Source of the DNA: a virus
Virus record (IMG/VR): IMGVR_UViG_3300030012_001971
Coordinates: 1-44,558 of that record
Length of the DNA: 44,558 nt
Strand: one strand, 5' to 3'
The translations under genes were made by a program, and so were the position numbers. Each line of letters begins with the position of its first letter. The stretch's first letter is position 1. The notes below the pieces were generated by a model, which made no database searches, had not been told where the DNA came from, and was given only the letters and a program-made list of their open reading frames with translations. Positions 25,352 to 32,725 of this stretch are shown here, piece by piece.

Positions 25352-27135
25352 TCGACTAGGGTAGTATCAGCGTTTTGTAAAGCTCCACTTAATGTTTTTA
25401 TAGATCGTGGAGGCTTATTGAAAGATACATCTCCTTCTTTTGGTGGGTCGACAGCTACTAAACCTAGTCTTTGACGAGCGCAATCTAACGCTAAAAACGC
25501 TGCATCTGCAAGGTCTGGACTTTTACCAAAGCGAGCTTTGTATTCAGGTTTACTTTCAATTTTCATACGAAGGGTCGAACCCTTTACATGATCATAATTT
25601 CTTCCTGTTATTTCTTGTGCTAAATCTGAACTGACCCCAAAGATTTGACGAGTCCTCATCAACTCTTTACCAACAAACCAAAGTTCAGATACCCTATTAA
25701 CGTAAAGTTCATGTCCTACAAGTTTGCTGTTGACGCTGACGCGCTTGTCACTTGCTTTGCCTCCGAATGAAACCCTCATAAAGCGGCCAGACCATTCACC
25801 TGCCAGAACGTCACAAAACGGAGCACCAGCTCCAGTAGCGTCCACACTTACATTTTCAGGTGGGACGTTATGCTTTGTGCATAAATCTTTGATTTGTTTT
25901 ACAATTTGGTAAGTCCTTGGAATCGCCTTATTAGTTGCGTCATCGTTTAAATGAACGGCTTGTCCAAACTCTATAACATATTGACCACTGCTGTCATAAC
26001 CACACTTAGCTAAAAAAGCGATACACCTATCGCCTCCATTCGTGAAGGCCGGATCGATACCGCAAAGGTTAATCGGAGTGCTCTGCCATTGAACAGAGTT
26101 CATAGCTTTACTATTTGCTATTTCGTTTTCTGTATAAATACCTGTGGTCTCATCACTATCAAAGAAAACAGCTCTGACCATTCGCATATAACCTCTGCTT
26201 TCAACTCCAAGTAATGCTTTGTCTTCGGCAAGTTTTTCTTCCGTGGGTAGCCATGGGTAAATAGTTTCTCCTGCTAGAATGTTGGGAGATCTCTCTCCAT
26301 CTAAACGAACATATTTTCCTTTCCATTTAGTGTCCCACTCATCGGCAGTATTTGTGTCCACACTATCCCATCCGTCTTTAGGGGTTGACCAAACCCCAAA
26401 TGCGTCGAAGCGGCTATTAGGGTTAGACATACCGATCATTTGAAATGAAGGGTTTTTACTCAAGTTTGTAAGACCTGCGTTAAGGATAGCTTCAGAAAGT
26501 TCTGAAAGCTCGTCGCCAATAAGGATCACGCGTTTTTGTTTAATACCAATGAATTTACCTACCGCTTCTTTGGTTTTACTTTTTTCCGCTGAGATCAATG
26601 AAAGCCCAGCTCGTTCTATAAGAATGTCTTTTTCGTTTACATAAGAAGCGTTGCCTATTGAATCCCGTATCTTGATCGGTGCATCATCAATCACGGATAG
26701 GAGAGACATCACACTGCCCCATATACGTTTACGAGCTTCGCGTAGTGTAGTGGAAGTCATAAGGACTAGAGTGTCTTGGGGTTGACACAGCCAATTGATT
26801 ATCCCCCACGCAGCCATTGTATGTGATTTTCCAGATGATGCACTTCCCCCAACAGCAAGATATTTATTGTTGATCGCAGCTCGTATCATCATCTCAGCCC
26901 ACGGATGCTTAACCATTAACTTTTCTGGGAGATCTTCGCGGTTCCATAACTCATCACAAATTCTCCAGAAATAATATTCACGAGCAAGAGGTTCTTCATG
27001 TTTAGCAAAACCATAAAGAAGTGCTGTCAATAAGCTAGTTGGGGGGATAGAGAAACCGCCCACGTCCATCCTTTTTGTTTTAGGACAAATTTTAGGTTCT
27101 AGTAACTGCTTGCTCCTCTCTTCCTTTAAAGCCAT
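25348..27135 (-). CDS. terL: Terminase large subunit
   Basis: A 595-residue DNA-packaging motor. ATPase domain: Walker A GGSASSGKS (96-104, K103) and Walker B RVILIGDE (202-209, D208, E209), followed by a coupling-type MIGMSNP. Nuclease domain with RNase H fold: LCGIDPAF (D361), VSVDATGAG (D432) and DLADAAFLALD (D541, D544), the three acidic positions expected for metal-dependent cleavage. The length is typical for TerL. It is transcribed away from the putative small subunit (27162-27722), with only 26 nt between the two start codons, which is unusual. The 3' end contains the -35 box of the next promoter. No Shine-Dalgarno site. Confidence 0.95.
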   Translation of the reverse strand: MALKEERSKQLLEPKICPKTKRMDVGGFSIPPTSLLTALLYGFAKHEEPLAREYYFWRICDELWNREDLPEKLMVKHPWAEMMIRAAINNKYLAVGGSASSGKSHTMAAWGIINWLCQPQDTLVLMTSTTLREARKRIWGSVMSLLSVIDDAPIKIRDSIGNASYVNEKDILIERAGLSLISAEKSKTKEAVGKFIGIKQKRVILIGDELSELSEAILNAGLTNLSKNPSFQMIGMSNPNSRFDAFGVWSTPKDGWDSVDTNTADEWDTKWKGKYVRLDGERSPNILAGETIYPWLPTEEKLAEDKALLGVESRGYMRMVRAVFFDSDETTGIYTENEIANSKAMNSVQWQSTPINLCGIDPAFTNGGDRCIAFLAKCGYDSSGQYVIEFGQAVHLNDDATNKAIPRTYQIVKQIKDLCTKHNVPPENVSVDATGAGAPFCDVLAGEWSGRFMRVSFGGKASDKRVSVNSKLVGHELYVNRVSELWFVGKELMRTRQIFGVSSDLAQEITGRNYDHVKGSTLRMKIESKPEYKARFGKSPDLADAAFLALDCARQRLGLVAVDPPKEGDVSFNKPPRSIKTLSGALQNADTTLVD

Positions 27136-27161
27136 ATTTAAGTAACAATAAGTCTTTTAAT

Positions 27162-27722
27162 ATGAGTATCAATTCCAAAGAAGAAATACAAAAACGCGCA
27201 GTCGAAATGTATGAAGCAGACTGGAAAACTGCGGCTATTGCCAAAGAACTTGGTGTTCATGCTGGTACAGTAAGAAGATGGTTTAAAAAACGTGGTATTC
27301 CTGCCCGTAAAAACGGTGGAATTGAGTCTAAAATCGACACAACAGAGAAACATGTCGAAGAAGTGGACGAAAGTAAACTCACAAAAGAAGCTGCCATACT
27401 AGCCAAACATGATGCGCGTATGAAAGAAGAGGAAGAGATATTGCAAATTGCAGAAAGCCAAGCAAGTCCTGCCGATAAATATCAAAATTATATAGCTATG
27501 GCAGCGATTAGATTGGCTAGGGACAATATGAAAAACATAAGTGGCCCTAGAAATATTAAAGAGCTTTCTGAACTAGACCAACTTATCCGCAGGAATCTTG
27601 GTCTGAATTCTAAAAGTAGTGGGGGTGACGCCAACAAAATGCAAATTGATATTTCTATACTGAATAATAAAAGAGCCGATACGGGTAATGGAACAGTAAT
27701 TGATATACAGTCAGATGATTAA
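27162..27722 (+). CDS. Putative terminase small subunit (HTH protein)
   Basis: A 186-residue protein. Residues about 6-45 form a helix-turn-helix (KRAVEMYEADWKTAAIAKEL, then GVHAGTVRRWFKKRGIPAR). This type is common to small terminase subunits and to transposase-like DNA-binding proteins. The rest is helical, with an acidic middle (about 70-105). Position directly beside terL supports TerS, which recognises the packaging site. Opposite orientation to terL is unusual, so an alternative is a regulator that controls the divergent promoters. The start is an ATG without Shine-Dalgarno site. Its 3' end overlaps the next gene by 8 nt. Confidence 0.65.
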   Translation: MSINSKEEIQKRAVEMYEADWKTAAIAKELGVHAGTVRRWFKKRGIPARKNGGIESKIDTTEKHVEEVDESKLTKEAAILAKHDARMKEEEEILQIAESQASPADKYQNYIAMAAIRLARDNMKNISGPRNIKELSELDQLIRRNLGLNSKSSGGDANKMQIDISILNNKRADTGNGTVIDIQSDD

Positions 27723-28044
27723 CAACTTTGAAAATTTTTCGTGGGAGTATAATCCAGAGGAAGATCCTTATGTAAAGCGGCAGATAACGCCAGAGAACAC
27801 TAAGGCAGTTCGGTATGAAGAAATAATGTTCTTCAATCAACTACATGAAGCCCTTGTAGGAGTAGTTGAAAAACCAGATGGGCCACCTATTGCGTGTTAT
27901 GACAGCCTCAAGTCTCTTGCAATTTTGCAAGATGAACACGGTCTTGATGAAGACGATGCAAGAATGGCACTCAACCAATTGATGGATACTGACCTTGGCC
28001 CAACGGCTCCTTGTTTCCTAGATACAACAATACTTGAAAAATAA
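27715..28044 (+). CDS. Hypothetical protein
   Basis: A 109-residue acidic protein, starting at the ATG at 27715 inside the end of the previous gene; an in-frame ATG at 27700 would add five residues and a deeper overlap. The stop codon overlaps the next ATG by 1 nt (ATAATGAG). The middle has a helical EIMFFNQLHEALVGVVE segment and the C-terminus a helix of the EDDARMALNQLMD type. No family is recognised. It is the second gene of the replication-side operon. Confidence 0.65.
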   Translation: MINNFENFSWEYNPEEDPYVKRQITPENTKAVRYEEIMFFNQLHEALVGVVEKPDGPPIACYDSLKSLAILQDEHGLDEDDARMALNQLMDTDLGPTAPCFLDTTILEK

Positions 28045-28271
28045 TGAGCTTATTTAAAAACAAAGAACTCGTTCATAATCCAAGAGTTTTAATTCGTAGA
28101 ACTGATACTGAAGATGTTTCCTTTACAGTGAAACAACTTGAAGGTGCTTTTTATAGAGTTAAACCAGAAAACATGAAGGAGATTTTGTTTTTACAAGGAC
28201 TTAAAAAAAACATATTTTTATATAGTCCTGCTTCTGGGGACGGATTAATTATTACCCTCAACTTGTTTTGA
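28044..28271 (+). CDS. Small hypothetical protein
   Basis: A 75-residue protein with alternating hydrophobic residues suggesting a small beta-rich fold (VLIRRTDTEDVSFTVKQ; IFLYSPASGDGLIITLNLF). Its ATG overlaps the preceding stop by 1 nt and its TGA overlaps the TTG start of the resolvase gene by 3 nt, so translation of the three genes is probably coupled. No family is recognised. Confidence 0.6.
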   Translation: MSLFKNKELVHNPRVLIRRTDTEDVSFTVKQLEGAFYRVKPENMKEILFLQGLKKNIFLYSPASGDGLIITLNLF

Positions 28272-28744
28272 TCGTAGGTATTGATAACGGATTGAACGGG
28301 GGTCTGTGTGCCATATCTAAAGCTGATGGTCTTGTCATAGATAAAATGGTAATGCCTACAAAGGTAGTATTAAAAAAGAAAGAGGTTGATACTCTAAAAA
28401 TAAAAGAGTGGATCTTAGATTTAAATACTCCTTTTACAATCGCGATAGAAGAGCCACTCAAACACGCCAAAAGTTCACAAGCAGTAAGGTCGATGGCTTT
28501 AAGCTTTGGTAAGATTGTAGGTATGGCAGAAGCAAACAGGTATGACGTGCAAAGAGTTTCTGTGCATAAATGGCAAAAGCGTATGTTGGGTTTTGTGCCC
28601 AAAGGAAAATCAAAAGAAGTTGCACTCGAACGTGCGCAACAACTGGCCGAAGACGAGTGCTGGATCAAAAACAAAAGGTGCCGCAAACCCCATGACGGGA
28701 TGATAGACGCATTCTTGATTGCTCGCTATTTGTGGGAGGTCTAA
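28268..28744 (+). CDS. RuvC-like Holliday-junction resolvase
   Basis: A 158-residue RNase H-fold nuclease. It has IVGIDNGLNGG (D6) on the first strand, AIEEP (Glu pair) after the third, and KPHDGMIDAFLIA near the C-terminus, giving the acidic set of RuvC-type resolvases. Size and order match the phage branch of the family, which resolves branched DNA before packaging. The start is TTG at 28268 in a TTGA overlap with the preceding stop codon; there is no ATG nearby upstream. It lies with the nuclease, SSB-like and polymerase genes in the replication block. Confidence 0.85.
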   Translation: MIVGIDNGLNGGLCAISKADGLVIDKMVMPTKVVLKKKEVDTLKIKEWILDLNTPFTIAIEEPLKHAKSSQAVRSMALSFGKIVGMAEANRYDVQRVSVHKWQKRMLGFVPKGKSKEVALERAQQLAEDECWIKNKRCRKPHDGMIDAFLIARYLWEV

Positions 28745-28797
28745 AGAATTTGAAAAATTTCTTTGACCGTTCTACGCTCCTGTGATTACGTGGGCGA

Positions 28798-29913
28798 ATG
28801 AATCAACCCGACCACTCTGAAAGAGGCCACGCAGAGTTTTCACCATCGTCACTAAAATACGTGGCAGGGTGCGCTGGATACAAAGGCAGAGATGGTTCTT
28901 CCGCAGCAGCAGAAATGGGGACAAGGATTCATGAGGCTCTTGAAATAGAAGATCCTAGTAACTTACAGAGTGAGGAAGAAGTAAGCATTTATCAGGAGAT
29001 CATGAATGATCAGGCTGAGTATCTTATGAACTTCGATTCGTTGGAGCTTACCGAAACTCACTCAGAGATTATGTTAGACGTTGCACTCAACGGCACTTCA
29101 ACATATGGAACCTGTGATTTCTTAAATGTGTATGAGGGCACAAAGGGGGTGTTGATCGATTATAAGACTGGCATAAGCAAGATCGACACCCCCGATAAAA
29201 ACTGGCAATCTAAAGCTTACACTCTTGGATGCTTTCAAAAGTTCCCCAAACTAGAAACCATTGAGTTTGTCTTTTTTATTCCGCAAAGGAATGAAATCTT
29301 ATCTCATACTTTTAAGAGAAGTGACGTAAAGCAACTTACTGAAGAGTTGTCCGAAGTAATTATCAAAGGTGAAAAAGTAAGACCTAAATGGGATACAGGA
29401 ACACCTGATCTTTCAGAGCTTACCCCCACAGTAGATTGCAGATTTTGTAGGTATGAAGATGTGTGCCCAGCTTTAGGGGGGCTTGTTGTTGAAGTAGCGA
29501 AGAAAATAAATCCCCGTCTTCCTGATGTGGATATTGACTCCACTGAAGACCCCGAAGTTGTAGAACAACTCTGGGCTATCGCAAAAATAGTAACTAACTG
29601 GGCAGAAGGGTTTAAGAAAAGGGCGGTTGCTTTGGCCGAGGATGGCGTCGAACTCCCTACGCTACGCCTTAAAAAACTTGGGGTAAGGAAAAAAGTTACC
29701 GACCCCAGCACATTTATTTCTATTGCAGACAAATACGGTGTTGACACTGAAACAATCCTGAGCAATGTAAGCCTCCCTGTGAGCAAGATTGCTAAAGCCG
29801 TAGGAGACACTGCTGAAAAAGGAGGCAAACAAAAACTGTCTGCTGAGTTTTTAAGCGAATGTCAGGACGCAGGAATCATAGAAGAATCTCCCTCTCGACA
29901 CACACTGTCGTGA
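28798..29913 (+). CDS. PD-(D/E)XK nuclease, Cas4/DUF2800-like
   Basis: A 371-residue nuclease-like protein. It begins FSPSSLKYVAGCAGYKGR (C25 in the window around residues 14-31), then AAAEMGTRIHEALE, as in DUF2800 and the PD-(D/E)XK family of RecB-like exonucleases. The core reads TYGTCDFLNVYEG then VLIDYKTG (the D...DYK active site) and NWQSKAYTLGCF (the QxxxY motif). CRFCRYEDVC follows near residues 213-222; with C25 these cysteines could hold a 4Fe-4S cluster as in Cas4 and AddB. It probably makes recombinogenic ends with a ssDNA-binding partner. The adjacent 218-residue gene is a candidate partner. The C-terminal 130 residues are helical. Confidence 0.82.
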   Translation: MNQPDHSERGHAEFSPSSLKYVAGCAGYKGRDGSSAAAEMGTRIHEALEIEDPSNLQSEEEVSIYQEIMNDQAEYLMNFDSLELTETHSEIMLDVALNGTSTYGTCDFLNVYEGTKGVLIDYKTGISKIDTPDKNWQSKAYTLGCFQKFPKLETIEFVFFIPQRNEILSHTFKRSDVKQLTEELSEVIIKGEKVRPKWDTGTPDLSELTPTVDCRFCRYEDVCPALGGLVVEVAKKINPRLPDVDIDSTEDPEVVEQLWAIAKIVTNWAEGFKKRAVALAEDGVELPTLRLKKLGVRKKVTDPSTFISIADKYGVDTETILSNVSLPVSKIAKAVGDTAEKGGKQKLSAEFLSECQDAGIIEESPSRHTLS

Positions 29914-29941
29914 GGAAACATAGAACCAAGAAACAAGAAAC

Positions 29942-30598
29942 ATGAGTAAAGAAAAAACTGAGCTTGCGAAAGCTCCCTCTACTGCCCTAACAACATCTGC
30001 AATTTCAGATACGTTAGATCAATCAGACATTGATATTCCAAGAGTCAATGTCGTTCAAAAGACCAGCGACATAACTGGCCCTGATGGAACTCCTGCTCCG
30101 TATGGGTCTCTTGTATTAGACAAGAGAATCATTCTTGCACAACCAGAGGAACCAATTCAAGTGGTTCCCCTTAGTGCTACTAAAGCATGGAGAGAAGATG
30201 TTCCGTTTGAATCGGATGACATCCCACGCATTGCAAATAATGTCGAAGAGAAGAACAAACTCAGCACGGACTCGGAATATCCTATTCTTGAGTTTGCTGA
30301 AATTACTCTTCTGTTTAAGGGTAGTGATGACGTTGAGTCGTTTCCTTTCCCCCTTGGTAAAGACAATTATGCAATGGGCAGGATTAATGTTGCGAAGGAT
30401 GCTTATCGTCAAACCTTCAAAAGGTTGGCGACATTTGCTGTCTTTAACAAGACAACGCCCATTCACAAACGTCTATGGAACTTTCAATCAACTGCTATCA
30501 CCCGTGGTAAATACAGTTGGTTTGCGCCGTCCCTAACCATTACTAACGAAGAACCAAGTGATGAAGTCGTAGACTTTATCTCTGGTTATTTAGGATAA
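29942..30598 (+). CDS. Possible single-stranded-DNA-binding or recombination-mediator protein
   Basis: A 218-residue protein with no firm family match. It has a disordered Thr/Ala/Asp-rich N-terminus (about 1-28), followed by a beta-rich core (for example YGSLVLDKRIILA; ILEFAEITLLFKG) and an RLATFAVFNK segment. It sits between a RecB-like nuclease and the PolA/primase genes; the next gene's ATG overlaps its stop by 1 nt. In many phages this slot is taken by an annealing or ssDNA-binding protein, so that is my guess from context. No acidic C-terminal tail of the T7 gp2.5 type is visible, which weakens it. The leader is purine-rich, without a classic Shine-Dalgarno site. Confidence 0.55.
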   Translation: MSKEKTELAKAPSTALTTSAISDTLDQSDIDIPRVNVVQKTSDITGPDGTPAPYGSLVLDKRIILAQPEEPIQVVPLSATKAWREDVPFESDDIPRIANNVEEKNKLSTDSEYPILEFAEITLLFKGSDDVESFPFPLGKDNYAMGRINVAKDAYRQTFKRLATFAVFNKTTPIHKRLWNFQSTAITRGKYSWFAPSLTITNEEPSDEVVDFISGYLG

Positions 30599-30813
30599 TG
30601 GATGCGGTACAAACTCAAATGGAAGTCTTATCGGTTGAAATCGAAAGGCTTGGGGAAATAATCGACAACATTGAAAAGGCCGTCGAAGCAAGCAAAGTTG
30701 ATTTACAAGCCACAAAGATTATCAGAGATAGTCTTGTAACAGTGCTTGGCAGCTACTCCACCACAGCTCCTCTAGAACTGGGGTTGGATGTTGAGGAAAC
30801 GGCACAAGAATAA
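30598..30813 (+). CDS. Small coiled-coil protein
   Basis: A 71-residue acidic protein. Residues about 3-50 form a continuous heptad-like helix (VQTQMEVLSVEIERLGEII and beyond), and the tail is acidic (LDVEETAQE). Its ATG overlaps the stop of the preceding gene by 1 nt. It probably dimerises and may be an accessory to the preceding protein. No family is recognised. A 148-nt gap with a strong hairpin follows. Confidence 0.65.
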   Translation: MDAVQTQMEVLSVEIERLGEIIDNIEKAVEASKVDLQATKIIRDSLVTVLGSYSTTAPLELGLDVEETAQE

Positions 30814-30904
30814 TTCCGACAAGGAATAGGTAATGCGGCGGCCTTGGCTTGGGCTGGTTAATTTCATTCACCTAGAGGTAACCGCATAAAAGCCTCTTCC
30901 CCCA

Positions 30905-30944
30905 CCCCGACTCCCCTTTTTAGGCAATCAAAGGGGGGTCGGGG
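30905..30944. other. 15-bp GC-rich hairpin just before polA
   Basis: CCCCGACTCCCCTTT (30905-30919) pairs with AAAGGGGGGTCGGGG (30930-30944), with a single T-G wobble and a 10-nt loop. The right arm ends 17 nt before the polA ATG (30962). Neither strand has a T-run after it, so it does not look like a typical intrinsic terminator. Upstream in the same 148-nt gap ATGCGG (near 30833) and CCGCAT (near 30882) form a second weaker pairing. Possible roles are translational or transcriptional attenuation of polA, an RNA-processing site, or part of a replication origin. Confidence 0.75.
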
Positions 30945-30961
30945 TTAACCCTATATACCCT

Positions 30962-32725
30962 ATGGATAAAAATATTTATGCAGTAGATTTTGAAACCTAC
31001 TATGACAAAGAGTGCAGCATTAAAACTCTAGGAACGTTAGGCTATTTTAGCCACCCACAATTTGATGCATACATGGTTTCCGTTGTAGGAAACGATGGAA
31101 CTAGTTTTGTTGGGCACCCAAAAGATTTTAACTGGGATATCCTTACAGGAAATATTGTGCTTTCGCATAACGCTAGTTTTGATGAGACCCTGTATCTTTA
31201 CGGAGTAGAACATGAATGGTGGGATTCATGTGACCCATTTGAGTGGCACTGCACAGCAGACCTAGCCGCTTATTGTAAGCTCCCAAGATCCTTGAAAGGA
31301 TCAACGGCAGAATTGTTTGACTTAACAGTAGATAAAAGCACGAGGGATAACATGTCTGGCAAGAGGTGGGAGGAAATGACAAAAGAATTTAAAGATGAGG
31401 TCAGTGAGTATGCACTAAAAGACAGTGAACTGTGCCTTAAATTATGGGAGACATTGAGTGATAAGTGGCCTGAGTTCGAAAGGAACATAAGCAGATTGAA
31501 CAGAAAGATTGTTCAGGAAGGAATCCCCATCAACGAAGATCTTTTAAAGGAGCAACTAGAAACTATTAAAGTTAAGTTGTTTGAAGCAGAAGAAGTTATT
31601 CCGTGGCTGGGTGAAAAACCGTTACTTAGTCGTGCAGCATTCGATGAGCAATGCTTGCTGGTAGGGATTGAGCCTCCAGTAAGTTTAGCTGTGACTGATG
31701 AAGAATCCCAGAAATGGGTAGAATACCATAGCAAAGAATTTGCGTGGATAAGTGCGGTAAAGGATTGGCGAAGGATTAACTCTCTCCAAAAGAAGTTGGA
31801 AAGTTTTGATTACGCAACGATGCCTAACGGCAGATATTACGGGGGATGCATGTATTTTGGAGCGCATACTGGGAGATTCTCTGGATCTGGGGGAAACCTA
31901 AACTTACAGAATTTACCAAGGGAGGAAATGTTTGGTGTAAACCTAAGGCATTTAATAGCCCCTAATTCTGACAAAAGATTAATCGCAGTTGATCTTTCTC
32001 AGATTGAAGTCAGGACACTTTGCTGGTTAGCTAAGGATTCCGAAATGCTTGAAGAGATACGTAACACAGATGATATCTATGAAGCTTTTGCCATAAGGTT
32101 TGGTATGTGGGATGAAGAAAAAGGGTCAATAAAACAAGACCCCAAACTTAGGCATGCAGTGAAAGGAATGGTGTTGGGTTGCGGCTATGGGGCAGGAGCT
32201 GCTAGGTTTGCTTCTATGTCTGGTATTAGTGAAGACGAAGCTGGGAAAAGAGTTCGTAAATATCGGATGAAGATGAGAAGGGTTAAGAACCTTTGGGATA
32301 AATACACTAGTGATATCGAATGCTCCCACCAAGCTAAGTCTGAATTTACTGTGGATCTTCCTAGTGGCAGAGTTATTAACTATGGTCGGCTAAAAGCTTT
32401 AGCGGAAGGAGGAAGACTTCACTTTATAACCAAAATGCCTAAGCACGGTAAAAATATTACAGTCCGTCTTTGGGGAGGGCTTGTGGCAGAGAATGCCAGC
32501 CAAGCTTTAGCCAGAGATATTTTTTCTGATATGCTCCTGAGGGTAGATAAAGCAGGACATAGAATCATTATGCACGTTCATGACGAGATGGTAATTGAAG
32601 CAGATGAAGATAAAGCCAAGCAAACACTAGAGGATGTTATCTCCATAATGTCCAAACCTCCTGAATGGATTCCCGATATCCCAGTAGATGCAGAAGGATC
32701 AATACTAACAAAATATGAAAAATGA
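30962..32725 (+). CDS. polA: DNA polymerase, family A, with 3'-5' exonuclease
   Basis: A 587-residue replicative polymerase. The N-terminal proofreading exonuclease starts with AVDFET (D9, E11) and continues with SHNASFD. Polymerase motifs: motif A DLSQIE (D344, E348); the motif B helix RHAVKGMVLGCGYG (R397, K401, Y409); motif C HDE (540-542). The residue equivalent to Phe762 of E. coli Pol I is L405. Phage PolA enzymes with Leu there have been discussed in marine viral surveys as a distinct, perhaps slower and more accurate class. No 5'-3' exonuclease domain is present. Its 3' end overlaps the primase-helicase start by 4 nt (ATGA), so the two should be translated together. Confidence 0.95.
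   Translation: MDKNIYAVDFETYYDKECSIKTLGTLGYFSHPQFDAYMVSVVGNDGTSFVGHPKDFNWDILTGNIVLSHNASFDETLYLYGVEHEWWDSCDPFEWHCTADLAAYCKLPRSLKGSTAELFDLTVDKSTRDNMSGKRWEEMTKEFKDEVSEYALKDSELCLKLWETLSDKWPEFERNISRLNRKIVQEGIPINEDLLKEQLETIKVKLFEAEEVIPWLGEKPLLSRAAFDEQCLLVGIEPPVSLAVTDEESQKWVEYHSKEFAWISAVKDWRRINSLQKKLESFDYATMPNGRYYGGCMYFGAHTGRFSGSGGNLNLQNLPREEMFGVNLRHLIAPNSDKRLIAVDLSQIEVRTLCWLAKDSEMLEEIRNTDDIYEAFAIRFGMWDEEKGSIKQDPKLRHAVKGMVLGCGYGAGAARFASMSGISEDEAGKRVRKYRMKMRRVKNLWDKYTSDIECSHQAKSEFTVDLPSGRVINYGRLKALAEGGRLHFITKMPKHGKNITVRLWGGLVAENASQALARDIFSDMLLRVDKAGHRIIMHVHDEMVIEADEDKAKQTLEDVISIMSKPPEWIPDIPVDAEGSILTKYEK

Noticed and set aside
27655-27840. 61-codon minus-strand frame over the HTH gene end
   Set aside because: It is antisense to two overlapping genes with good coding character and has no recognisable product.
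28763-28791. Promoter before the Cas4/DUF2800-like nuclease (TTGACC then TTACGT)
   Set aside because: The -35 box is fair but the -10 box matches poorly, so support is too weak to list.
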